Shown: positions 8,153-17,163 of the stretch, in pieces
Position numbering within the stretch: position 1 is the stretch's first letter
Layout: each line of letters begins with the position of its first letter
Origin: Endozoicomonas euniceicola
GTDB lineage: Bacteria > Pseudomonadota > Gammaproteobacteria > Pseudomonadales > Endozoicomonadaceae
Assembly (NCBI RefSeq): GCF_025562755.1
Contig: NZ_CP103300.1
Coordinates: 3,349,001-3,413,000, forward strand
Direction: 5' to 3'
Length of the DNA: 64,000 bases
The notes under the pieces: generated by a model
Database searches by the model: none
Told to the model about the DNA's origin: nothing
Seen by the model: the letters and a program-made list of their open reading frames with translations, nothing else
Program-made: the position numbers and the translations under genes

Positions 8153-9928
8153 ATGGTCAAAATTAGATTGTATTTGCAAAAAACTGCTTTTTTCATTCAT
8201 GCAATAATTGTGTTCTGGTGTTCAGTTGCATCAGGCCAGCAGGTGTTATCTGATCACGATGCCAGTCATGCTCCTGCTTTAAAAAATGAAAAGCTCTACA
8301 ACCCGCCGGTTTTTAACACTGAGCCCTTAATTCAAAGCAAACAAAGTGATTATCTGTCGTCTTTTACCAGAACGCCCCCATCAATTAGCACGAATCAGAC
8401 TTACCTGACGTTTAATACCAGAAAGGTTATCACTTTTGACTGGCTGTTCCCTTTCAGCAGTAAAGAAGAATTGACTGAAATAAAAAACTCAGACATTGAG
8501 TCCACTCCTTCAGAAAAGATTATGACCTCTACCGGTTATATCTATATCAGCGAAAAATCAGACAGCAAATCCTCTGCACCACCAATGCAATCCTATTACG
8601 TGAAAAGCAGCAGGAGCTATGAGGATCAGGAGTTATTGGTGCCATTGCATAACTCGCTGGAACTTTATCCTGAGCCTTCAGTGAGTCATGCCCATAGCAC
8701 CTCACTGCCGCTGAATAAACTGGCAGGAACAAGAAGCGTTACGACTTCTCCCTTGTCACCTTCCGAAGCCAGTGACAGTACTGTCACTGACATTCTGTTA
8801 GCCACCAGAATCAATGCGTCCGCAGTATCAAACCATCACGTTTATTCAACGAGCGTGTCAGTAGCAGCCACAGATGAGCGCCATAAAACAGCGTTGATTA
8901 TTCAGAAGCCCCATTACCTTCATGAAGTTAATGAAGACGGCCCCGCGCGCAGGAATTACAACTCAAACAACCACTGGGAAAATGGGAAACCAGAAGACTA
9001 TGAAGCGGTAAGCGAAGCCTGTAACACTGAACATTGGGTTCATCTTAAAGGGATTGAAGGCGAAGACTACAAGCGATATGAGCTCAAACCGCAAACAGTT
9101 AAGGTAATGATAGATGCAGCAAACCATTTTCATTTGACAGGAAGTTTATCCGGGGATTATCAGGAGTCCGTAGAGGATAAAGAGGAGATGATGGAGATCC
9201 TGAAAAAAAGGGGAGAACTGAATATTTATGGCCAGTTAGATGAGCAACTAAAACAGGGAGAATGGTTTGTACGTACAGACCTGTGTTCTCTAAAAGGGAC
9301 CCGACCAATAATTGCCAATGGCGAAGAAGTAATAAACGGTAATAGAGTTTACAAGAGTGCCAGGGAACTTTATCTCTCTCTGCCAACCGCCGATGTCACA
9401 AAACACACCCCGATTAAACCTATTGGTTACGATGGTATGAAAGGCGAGTTGCCTGGAAAAATAAATCTTTATTTGTTTCCGTGGAAGAAGCTGAACCCGG
9501 ATAAGGAGTTCCGGGTATTTGTACACGGTGGTCGGGTTACCGCCATATCGCAACAAAATCTTTACCAACGAAATGAGCTGTTAATGAATATGCCGTTGGA
9601 AGAAAGGCAGACTCAGGTCGAAAAGTGGGCTCGGCAGATTATAGAATACGTTCACAAAACAGTAGTTCCTTCTATAACCCACACCTCCTCCTATTCCATT
9701 GACCTTGCCATTAACGAAACAGACGATGATATTTATTTCATAGAACTTAACCCTTTCGGAAAGCAATATTCATCCGGGTCAGCCTTGTTTCACTGGATTA
9801 AAGACGAAAAAATACTATACGGCCAACAACAGGAAAATGTCGTATATTTTCGTTACACAATTGAGTCCGGTCAGGTGATTCCTGACCAAGCGGATCAAGA
9901 AACTGCTGAAGAGGATGAGTCTGAATAG
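8153..9928 (+). CDS. Exported protein with a Cdc123-like (ATP-grasp) C-terminal domain
   Basis: This 591-residue protein begins with a signal-like segment (KTAFFIHAIIVFWCSVASGQQ). A Ser/Thr-rich low-complexity region follows to about residue 260. The C-terminal half resembles the Cdc123/D123 family: HWVHLKGI near 294, EWFVRTDLCSLKG near 370, KEFRVFVHGGRVTAISQQ near 450, and DIYFIELNPFG near 525 for the metal-binding acidic and Asn residues. Eukaryotic Cdc123 is an ATP-grasp protein that assembles eIF2. A secreted bacterial version suggests a host-directed role, which is inference. The family call is from remembered motif order and should be checked by structure. Confidence 0.55.
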   Translation: MVKIRLYLQKTAFFIHAIIVFWCSVASGQQVLSDHDASHAPALKNEKLYNPPVFNTEPLIQSKQSDYLSSFTRTPPSISTNQTYLTFNTRKVITFDWLFPFSSKEELTEIKNSDIESTPSEKIMTSTGYIYISEKSDSKSSAPPMQSYYVKSSRSYEDQELLVPLHNSLELYPEPSVSHAHSTSLPLNKLAGTRSVTTSPLSPSEASDSTVTDILLATRINASAVSNHHVYSTSVSVAATDERHKTALIIQKPHYLHEVNEDGPARRNYNSNNHWENGKPEDYEAVSEACNTEHWVHLKGIEGEDYKRYELKPQTVKVMIDAANHFHLTGSLSGDYQESVEDKEEMMEILKKRGELNIYGQLDEQLKQGEWFVRTDLCSLKGTRPIIANGEEVINGNRVYKSARELYLSLPTADVTKHTPIKPIGYDGMKGELPGKINLYLFPWKKLNPDKEFRVFVHGGRVTAISQQNLYQRNELLMNMPLEERQTQVEKWARQIIEYVHKTVVPSITHTSSYSIDLAINETDDDIYFIELNPFGKQYSSGSALFHWIKDEKILYGQQQENVVYFRYTIESGQVIPDQADQETAEEDESE

Positions 9929-9989
9929 CCAGATTTTCCCGGACGGTTGAATGCGCAATTGAACCAGCGAAGTTAGCAAAATAGCCATT

Positions 9990-10020
9990 TTGTATTAATA
10001 TTTACTAACAAGTAATACAA
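9990..10020. promoter_or_regulatory. Inverted repeat, probable ParD operator
   Basis: TTGTATTA and TAATACAA form an 8-bp dyad with a 15-nt spacer, ending 11 nt before the parD start. ParD proteins autorepress through such palindromes with their ribbon-helix-helix domain. Confidence 0.5.
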
Positions 10021-10031
10021 AAGGCTAAAGT

Positions 10032-10268
10032 ATGGCTAGAAATACGTCCGTAGTTCTGGGTAAGTACTACGATCAATTTGTTGAGGAGCAGGTCAATACA
10101 GGCCGCTACCAGTCAGTGAGTGAGCTGATCAGGGATGCGTTGCGTCGGCTGGAGAAAGCCAATAAGCGGGAAGAATTTCTGGATCGGCTGGATGATATAG
10201 AGCTGGCGAAAATCGTCGAGGAACGCAGAGGGCAGAAAGGGATAACGGTCGATTTTGATGACCTTTGA
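10032..10268 (+). CDS. parD: ParD-type ribbon-helix-helix antitoxin
   Basis: The 78-residue product has the ParD/CC2985 pattern: MARNTSVVLGKYYDQFVEEQV, cut here at residue 21 of the helical N-terminus, then GRYQSVSELIRDALRRLE. That is the DNA-binding ribbon-helix-helix core. The charged C-terminus binds toxin. The following toxin frame starts 11 nt before the parD stop, as is usual for parDE operons, but is broken. The antitoxin is therefore an orphan unless it pairs with a toxin elsewhere. Confidence 0.88.
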   Translation: MARNTSVVLGKYYDQFVEEQVNTGRYQSVSELIRDALRRLEKANKREEFLDRLDDIELAKIVEERRGQKGITVDFDDL

Positions 10269-10385
10269 GGTAGTCTTCAAGGAAGACGCACTGAAAGAGA
10301 GGTCAGAGATAAAGAGATTGTGATTGTTGTGATTGCCGTAGGCAGGCGCGAGCGCAACGAGGTTTATCGCAATGCAATGCAATGA
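10258..10385 (+). pseudogene. Remnant of a RelE/ParE-type toxin gene
   Basis: The ATG at 10258 opens MTFEVVFKEDALKE, a typical RelE/ParE start, and hits a stop after 21 codons. A second frame then reads RDKEIVIVVIAVGRRERNEVYRNAMQ and stops at 10385. That matches the family's C-terminal strand and catalytic Arg region. The middle (about 50 residues) is deleted and the frames are out of phase, so no functional toxin can be made. The toxin decayed and the antitoxin was kept. Confidence 0.72.
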
Positions 10386-10401
10386 AACGAATTTGATATA
10401 A

Positions 10402-10439
10402 AAACCAACTGTTCTCCTTCGGGAACCGGCGGTTTTTTT
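10402..10439 (+). terminator. Rho-independent terminator after the parD locus
   Basis: AAACC-AACTGTTC pairs imperfectly with GGGAACCGG-CGGTTT around a TCCTTC loop, followed by seven T. It lies about 20 nt after the toxin remnant. The 10440-10626 stretch beyond it shows no convincing gene. Confidence 0.65.
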
Positions 10440-10626
10440 GTGCCTGAAAAACGGATGACTGAACCTTGTCGGTTTAACTCCCACCAGAACAAAACAAACA
10501 CCCCACCGGTACCGCCATTAACTGATCGGAGAAGGGCAATACCCGGTCTCCGTTATAAACGATGACACCCCGCTGAATATTTGAAATATTGAATAACAGC
10601 CATGCCTTCTGGAATGTAATTCATTG

Positions 10627-13600
10627 CTAATGAGACGGGGTACATGCTTTTCGCCGGGAAAAAAACTTAAATCCAGAAGGTATTGTATATATGTCTGGGA
10701 GTATATCCTGATCCGGGTTTTCTTCCTCCTGATGTTGCTGATGTATGTACTCTACAACTCGCTTAATGGCAAAGTTTGGAGCGTGTTCGGTGGGGTCTTT
10801 ATAGCAAGTCTTGCACATTGGACAGTTAGGCCGCCGTTTCCTGTTATCAACTGCGCATTTTTTGCAGAATGTATGGCCGCACTCCAGGGTAACTGGCTCG
10901 GAGAACAATTTCAGGCACATATCGCACTCCATCCATGACTCAAGAGTTGCTATAGCCATATAGGAATTGTTGATGGTGGCAGCCCACTCAGAAAGGAGTT
11001 CCCTGCGGGAGTTGCCGGAAGCGGCAGCCAGTATCGCTTCAAGGTTTATTTGATTGAGCCTGATCAGAGCCAGATAGTTCCAGTTTTTCAGAATATACCA
11101 GTCATGCTCCTGAGCTTGGATGATGGTCTCAAGGTAGCTTCGTAATTGCTTCTGGGTCATGCCTGAAAGGACTTTGCTTATCAGGGGAGCCTCCTGAAAG
11201 CGTTTACCCAGTTCAATCACCAACTGTGATGACTCACTAACATTCAGGGCTCTGAACAGTTGCTGGACTTGTTTTTGGGAGAGGTTGGCATAAATGATCA
11301 GGTGAGCCATAGCTCTGGTCATATCATCGGGACTGATACCCGGAGGCGCTTCGGCGATGCCTTTGAGGGTTGTGGTCAGTGCTTTTATATCGCCTGCATT
11401 AAAGTTATTTTTCAGCAACGGGGAGGGGCTGAAGTCTGGGTTCGGGTTCTGGTATTGTCTGGATGCCGCTCTGATTAACTCACCCAGTAAAAATGTATCC
11501 TGCTCCCGAAAAGCACTAAGAGTCGCCACAATGAGCGCACCGGGTGGAGTAATCGCCCAGTCAGTGAGAGGCTGCTGAACGCTTTTCAGGTAAGCATGAA
11601 CGCCGACACCTGTGTCCTGCTCATTGCCCAGGCTTAGCAACCATTTTTTTCTCTCCGGGCTGAAATTCTGCCCCAGTGCTTTGGCAATAAAGTGACTGAC
11701 AACTGAGGAAGGCAGGCTCTGATAAAGTGTCTTGAATCGATCCGGATCGGTGTCCAGGGTGCTCAGGGGAGATTGGCTGAACCCTTCCGGGTCAAACTCA
11801 GACAGGAAGCCGAACATTTCTGTATCTTCCTTTTCCATAACTTCCTTCAGGGCTTGGGTTGACAGCGTTCCTGTGTTCATCAGGTTCCTGGCGGCGATGC
11901 GGTTCTGGTTAGATGCGACAGCCTCCAGCCGGTTTAAAGGAGTAAGGTTTAAGTGCTTCAGGATGGTCAGGGAATGCTGGCGCAGCCCGGGTTCAATCTC
12001 CCAGTCATGCTCTTCAAGTTTGCTGAGCGCTTCTACGACGATGGTATCGTCCAGCTGAGGCAGGATGTTCATTATTGCCGGGCCATGGTTTAAAAATGAA
12101 TGGTAGACAGCCTCTGCCAGAGTCTTCTGGTCAAACCGCTGTTTGAGATCGGCCAGTACTTCGCTAGTGGCTGTATTCAACAGGCGGGTGATGAACGGGA
12201 GAACCAGTTTTTCTGGCACGCCCGGCAATGACGACAGGGTAATTAATTGCTGATAAGTTTCTTCTTCTGACAGGAAGTTGACAAAAGCTTCGGCAAATTG
12301 GATGACGGGGACTGGGGTAACAGTGTGAACATCAAACAGGGCGGTAAAGAATAGCTCTGTCTCATGGGTGTTGCTGCTTCTGATTTGGGCAAAAAGTTGT
12401 TCAGAGTCGCTATCCAGCTGGCTGGTCAAAAATTCACGGCGCCCATTGGGCGGCATGCGGCTGAACAGGTGAACAACATGTTCTGACCTCTGCTGGAGCA
12501 GCTGTTTCAAGGCGTAGGGTTTCTGATCGTCGTCGATATGGTCAAAGATTGAATCGATAACTGCAGGGGATGTCTTCTGTTGCTCAGTCGCCAGAATCAG
12601 CAGTTTTTGTAGAGGTGTTCTGGTCTGGGTATTTTGGCTTTTCATCATGAGGAACAGGTGATCGAGCTGACTCATGTCTGCCTTTTTGGAAAAGTGTTCG
12701 ATGACCAATAGCCAGTTCCACGGATGAGGCTGAAAACCATTATTCAGGGCTATTTTCATGCTGCGATCTTCAACCGAATGGAGGATGGCTGTGGTTGGGG
12801 AGTCAGTCGGGTAACGCTCTGCTGTGTGCCATTTTTGTGCCGTCAGATATTGAAGTGTCGTTAGTAACGTTTTTTCTCCCAGTGTCACCATTAACTCAGC
12901 CTTGTTGAGTTCATTAAGCTGCTCCATCAGTACGAAGGGGGCCGGTGAACGGGCAGGAAGTTTTCCAATTTGAATCGAGGGTTGGTAGTGGGGGTAGGGT
13001 AATGGTCGCCACTTTAGCTGGTATTGCATGGCGCAGGAGGGTTGAGAATCGGGTTGGCATAGTTCTGCGCTTAGTTCTCTGTTGAAAGAGGTATTGTTAT
13101 TCATGCCCGTGATGGGCATGAGCAGGGATTGCGCCTTAAGAGAAAGCGCTTCGGGAGACGGTTCGTTAAGTGCTATAACGGTGTCGAAAAGAGTCTCTTT
13201 TTTCAACAGGCTGGTGATGAATAGTGGCGCTTTTTCTTTCTGGCTCAGAAAACTGCCCATTTCATGATGCAGTAACCATTCAATGCTTTCAGTCAGAATG
13301 TGGGCATTTTTGATAGGCACTTTGTGCTGCCATTGCTGGTTATCCTTTTTGGTAAATGTTGCCAGGAGGGCGGTGGGCTTACCATTCGGGCTATGCCAGG
13401 ATAACTGTACGGATGTGATCGCGTGGCTTGTCAGTGAACGGTATAACGAGTCCCAGGGGGCAGGAAGGGGGTCTGTATCTCCGGTTGGGGCTTTAATTGG
13501 GCAAACCGTCAGCATCTGGTTTCTACCATCCGGGGCATAGCTTATTTCCAGATAAAAGTGTTTGTTAATGGCCGGACTGTCGGTTCGAATTTGTTCTGCT

Positions 13601-14436
13601 CCCAGACGCTGGCCCATTGACCAGCTGTACAAACTGTTAACAGTTATGGGTAGCAGTGCCGTAGTCAGGGCAAACAGAGTACTGCGACTGGTCGTGGTAG
13701 ATCCTAGCGTGGCAACCTCTTTCGCCAACAGGGTGCTGCTGTAACCGGTTGCCAGCATAACAGACAGACTATTGAGTAGAATTCGGGGAGATAATTGGGT
13801 GCCAGGAGCAAAATACCGGCGGTAAGTCGTGTCACCGGCAAAGCTGATAAAGCCACCGGCGTTATTTAACTGGGGAAATCGCGGGAGATTTGGGTAAGCT
13901 CGTGTTATTTCGTTAGTAAGGCTTGTATTTATATACTGGAACATTTGTTCAAATGATTGGTAAACAGCCAGAGTCGCATTTTCAAATTTTTCATCAGTAT
14001 AGGCTGGAAGAAGTTCGAGATAATGAATAATTTCAAAGGCTAATGGAAGCAGTAGTGCGCACGGCCACCTCAGCGATAGTATAAAAAAGGAAAGCGAGAC
14101 AAAAAGGGAAAGATTTTCATAAAATAGAAGATTTTCTAACTCTTCCCGCAAAATTTTAGATCTTGGATCAGCTCTCATGCATTTTTTCACGAAGTCACGT
14201 TCATATTCCTTTTGGCATTCTGGTCGGGATGTTTTTGGGTTATGTTCCTGACATTTTCCTTGGTACTCTTTCCTGTATTGTTTTCGGCAATTGTCCAAAT
14301 AGCCCTTTAGCCCTTCTGGAAACGATGTGAAATTCTTAGAGGTGGTTGTTTCGGTATCCTGTTCATCGGCAACAGCATGGTGTTGAAAAGAAGCAAGCAA
14401 CATGACCAATATCGCACTAATTATTACCCTGCTCAT
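10627..14436 (-). CDS. Large exported protein with a C-terminal RING finger
   Basis: The product has 1269 residues and a clear signal peptide (MSRVIISAILVMLLASFQHHAVA). A Cys/charged stretch follows, then a hydrophobic pair of helices (about 110-145) and a very long helical region of repeat-like character (about 500-1150). Near the C-terminus is a C3HC4 RING: CDMC at about 1171, ECGHTFCKKC, then NCPMC ending near 1208, with normal Cys/His spacing. RING domains recruit E2 enzymes for ubiquitin transfer, and bacteria of this type have no ubiquitin system. The protein may therefore be a host-directed E3 ligase (inference). How it would leave the periplasm is not evident. Confidence 0.75.
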   Translation of the reverse strand: MSRVIISAILVMLLASFQHHAVADEQDTETTTSKNFTSFPEGLKGYLDNCRKQYRKEYQGKCQEHNPKTSRPECQKEYERDFVKKCMRADPRSKILREELENLLFYENLSLFVSLSFFILSLRWPCALLLPLAFEIIHYLELLPAYTDEKFENATLAVYQSFEQMFQYINTSLTNEITRAYPNLPRFPQLNNAGGFISFAGDTTYRRYFAPGTQLSPRILLNSLSVMLATGYSSTLLAKEVATLGSTTTSRSTLFALTTALLPITVNSLYSWSMGQRLGAEQIRTDSPAINKHFYLEISYAPDGRNQMLTVCPIKAPTGDTDPLPAPWDSLYRSLTSHAITSVQLSWHSPNGKPTALLATFTKKDNQQWQHKVPIKNAHILTESIEWLLHHEMGSFLSQKEKAPLFITSLLKKETLFDTVIALNEPSPEALSLKAQSLLMPITGMNNNTSFNRELSAELCQPDSQPSCAMQYQLKWRPLPYPHYQPSIQIGKLPARSPAPFVLMEQLNELNKAELMVTLGEKTLLTTLQYLTAQKWHTAERYPTDSPTTAILHSVEDRSMKIALNNGFQPHPWNWLLVIEHFSKKADMSQLDHLFLMMKSQNTQTRTPLQKLLILATEQQKTSPAVIDSIFDHIDDDQKPYALKQLLQQRSEHVVHLFSRMPPNGRREFLTSQLDSDSEQLFAQIRSSNTHETELFFTALFDVHTVTPVPVIQFAEAFVNFLSEEETYQQLITLSSLPGVPEKLVLPFITRLLNTATSEVLADLKQRFDQKTLAEAVYHSFLNHGPAIMNILPQLDDTIVVEALSKLEEHDWEIEPGLRQHSLTILKHLNLTPLNRLEAVASNQNRIAARNLMNTGTLSTQALKEVMEKEDTEMFGFLSEFDPEGFSQSPLSTLDTDPDRFKTLYQSLPSSVVSHFIAKALGQNFSPERKKWLLSLGNEQDTGVGVHAYLKSVQQPLTDWAITPPGALIVATLSAFREQDTFLLGELIRAASRQYQNPNPDFSPSPLLKNNFNAGDIKALTTTLKGIAEAPPGISPDDMTRAMAHLIIYANLSQKQVQQLFRALNVSESSQLVIELGKRFQEAPLISKVLSGMTQKQLRSYLETIIQAQEHDWYILKNWNYLALIRLNQINLEAILAAASGNSRRELLSEWAATINNSYMAIATLESWMECDMCLKLFSEPVTLECGHTFCKKCAVDNRKRRPNCPMCKTCYKDPTEHAPNFAIKRVVEYIHQQHQEEENPDQDILPDIYTIPSGFKFFSRRKACTPSH

Positions 14437-14755
14437 ACTTTAGCCTTGGTATTAATCTGTGGAAGTTGTGCATCATGGCTTTGGGATGATGCATAAACTG
14501 CCTGAGCAACCAAAAATAGCAGCTTGTGGGTAAGTCGTTGGGAGTCATGATTTCCGTCACTTTCCCTGTGAAAGAAGCAGCATTCCCTGATGCCCACCAC
14601 AAATCTGACCCCGGCTGCTCCCTTCTATAGTTTAAAAGTTATTACAAAAAGATTTTTTTATTCATTTATATAATTTAAAGGTCTTTTTTTTTGCACAAAC
14701 AAGAATAAAAAAATCTGCGTCATACCGAATTAAACTGTCTCAGGGATTGAGAGGT

Positions 14756-17101
14756 ATGGATAGATTCAGGGCTGACAGCCATTCGGATGTCAGGCCAGCT
14801 CCGGCATTGCCGCCCCTGTCAAATCCGAACAGCCGCAAGCTGGAAGTTTCGGAATATCAGACCTGGAAGGGGCATATTGTCTCAGCCATGGCTTCTTTGT
14901 CCCGTGGTATTAAGCGTTTACTGTTTGGAAAACCTTCTGCCGATCGAGCCCTGAGTCTTTATGATTCTTTTTGTAAAGAAGCCTCTGGTCGCATTCCCGA
15001 TGAATTTCACCGCAATATCAGGGATTACGAAATTGCCTGTGTGATGCACCTGCATGATATTGGTAAGGTTCAGTGCAAGACCATCAATAACCAGAAGCAT
15101 GAAGTGCTGGCGGGGGGTTCCCGGTCCGTTCGGAAAAATATGCTGGAGACGATCAGGGCGGACATTGATCTTTCAACCACAGAGCTGGCTTATCGCTTCC
15201 TTTCTCAAGACCGGAGCTTGCCAACCGGCTTTCTGCAGAGAGCGTTGATTCCTCATTTTGTTGATACTGTGATTCGTCATTACCGGGTTAACCGGGAGGC
15301 TGCTGAGGATGTTGTTGCTGAAATTGCCGACTCCCAGGGATTGAGAAAAGACCGGGACATAACGTTTGAACGCATTCTTGAAGTCAAAAACCGGATCCGC
15401 TGGCACTTCAGCGAGCCATCAACCTCTGACCGAACACAGATGGATTTTCCAGACAAGCCTGATGGTTTGATGACGTTTGACCGGACCAGTCCGGCGACAA
15501 CGCCACCGGGACTGGAGCCACCCCAACAGAGTCGCTACGAGTTGGATCGGGAAGATAAAAAGTACATTAGAACGGTCGTTGATAATGGCAAAGGAATAAA
15601 AATTCCTCGTCATGATCTGTTAAACCGGCTTAAACGAAAAGCGCTCAGGAACAAGAAAGAAGCTCTTATGGCTGGACTGGGAACCCTCTTCAGTACCTTT
15701 TTTCTTGGTGTGGGCAGTGGTGGCATGGCGGCAGTACTGAACCTTATTTACTACATTGGTTACTACGCTCTCTGGAGTGGCATTACCCATGCCGTGAGAA
15801 TGGTACGGGCGCTTAAAGCGATTCAGAGAATGCAAGTGTCCGGAGACTTCCGGCTGGACGGTTCTGAGTTTGACTTTATCAGTGAGCTGGATGAGAAGAA
15901 GTTCAGAGTGTTTATGCGCAGCCTGCGTTATATCTGTAGCCATGAAACCCTTGGGCGCATTTATAACGCTTATGCGGAATTGGAAAAGGACGCACAAGCC
16001 CGCCTGGCAATGAACCCGGATGTTCATTCTCTGGATGATGTAATAAAGCTCGAAGAAGGAAAAGCCCGTTATCTGCACCGGCGTGAGAATATCAGGAAGG
16101 CTTTCAGGTTATACGACGTTCTTTATACCACCGTTACAGCAGACCTTGGCAGAATGGATAAGGAGTGGGAAAACAGCGTCAGTGACTTGTGGGATGGCAA
16201 GTTTGCCAGAATGAATCCGGCCCGGCGGGAAGCGTTGTTTAACCGGGCTGCCAATGATCCCAGAGTCACAGAAAGGGCATTTCATCTGGTCACCAACAAA
16301 TCGGGCTGGCTGAAAAGTATTTTTCCACAGTTTTCAAAAAAAGGGGGGATTCCAGTCGCAGAGCGGCAGCAGGCACTGGAAGAATATCAGCAGATTATCG
16401 ATCAGGAAATGCCAGAGCTGGCCAGCAATGACAGTGATAGAGAGATGCTGAATCGTCATACTGAAACCGCTACCCATGTTGCTAAGGATGGGGTTGGCCT
16501 TTATATGTTGAAGTTACTGAGAGATACGGTTAACTCAACACTGACTCATGGGTTGAAGCTAGGGTGGTCCAGTATTCAGGGGGCACCAAGGATGGAGGTC
16601 ATGCCTTTGATGCCAAAACCCTCTTTTCAAGGGCTGGCAACATTTGGCTTTTTCTTTACAGTGGATTTTTTACTGGAACAGGTGAATACGAGAATCAATA
16701 AACACCGCTTTGAAGCGATTCAGAAAGGAAAAAAAGCAACAACAGGATTTGGCCTCTGGCGTAGGTTTCGAACAGGGCGCGAAGAGGTCAATACCACACG
16801 GCGTCTTGCGAAAGACAATTTACCGGATTTTATTGAAAAAGTGCTTAAACTGCACAAATATCACAAAGAGCTTGTGGATGAAATGAAACTGCAAAAAGAA
16901 CTGAGCGACAAAAATCCTTACGGCAGACCCTATGAATATATGGATGATTACGAGGCTGCAATTATGATTCTGAAGCGGAAAAAATATGAGTTCTGGATCA
17001 GGGAAATGATGGCTGGAGCTGTGGGTGAATTGCATCGTAGTATTCAAACCAAAACTCAGTATCTTGATTCCAGAATGGCGGACATTATCGCTGGTGAATA
17101 A
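14756..17101 (+). CDS. Hypothetical 781-residue helical protein with membrane segments
   Basis: I do not recognise it. The ATG at 14756 is preferred: AGGG lies about 10 nt upstream, while the TTG at 14747 has no room for one. The N-terminus is Pro-rich (PAPALPPLSNPNS). Residues about 300-350 are strongly hydrophobic with Gly (LMAGLGTLFSTFFLGVGSGG), suggesting a membrane hairpin. A second hydrophobic stretch lies near 625-645. The rest is highly charged and helical. There is no signal peptide. It lies between the RING protein and the apyrase, and resembles a secreted effector in architecture only. The 14437-14755 divergent gap is A/T-rich. Confidence 0.65.
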   Translation: MDRFRADSHSDVRPAPALPPLSNPNSRKLEVSEYQTWKGHIVSAMASLSRGIKRLLFGKPSADRALSLYDSFCKEASGRIPDEFHRNIRDYEIACVMHLHDIGKVQCKTINNQKHEVLAGGSRSVRKNMLETIRADIDLSTTELAYRFLSQDRSLPTGFLQRALIPHFVDTVIRHYRVNREAAEDVVAEIADSQGLRKDRDITFERILEVKNRIRWHFSEPSTSDRTQMDFPDKPDGLMTFDRTSPATTPPGLEPPQQSRYELDREDKKYIRTVVDNGKGIKIPRHDLLNRLKRKALRNKKEALMAGLGTLFSTFFLGVGSGGMAAVLNLIYYIGYYALWSGITHAVRMVRALKAIQRMQVSGDFRLDGSEFDFISELDEKKFRVFMRSLRYICSHETLGRIYNAYAELEKDAQARLAMNPDVHSLDDVIKLEEGKARYLHRRENIRKAFRLYDVLYTTVTADLGRMDKEWENSVSDLWDGKFARMNPARREALFNRAANDPRVTERAFHLVTNKSGWLKSIFPQFSKKGGIPVAERQQALEEYQQIIDQEMPELASNDSDREMLNRHTETATHVAKDGVGLYMLKLLRDTVNSTLTHGLKLGWSSIQGAPRMEVMPLMPKPSFQGLATFGFFFTVDFLLEQVNTRINKHRFEAIQKGKKATTGFGLWRRFRTGREEVNTTRRLAKDNLPDFIEKVLKLHKYHKELVDEMKLQKELSDKNPYGRPYEYMDDYEAAIMILKRKKYEFWIREMMAGAVGELHRSIQTKTQYLDSRMADIIAGE

Positions 17102-17163
17102 TGCTTTTTTGACTATCTTTTAAGTTCGCAAAATTTTAAAGATAGAAAGATCAAGGATTAGCA

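Noticed and set aside
10470..10620. About 50 codons on the minus strand resembling a protein tail (NISNIQRGVIVYNGDRVLPF)
   Set aside because: No start codon or upstream continuation; it cannot be called as a gene, though it may be a remnant.
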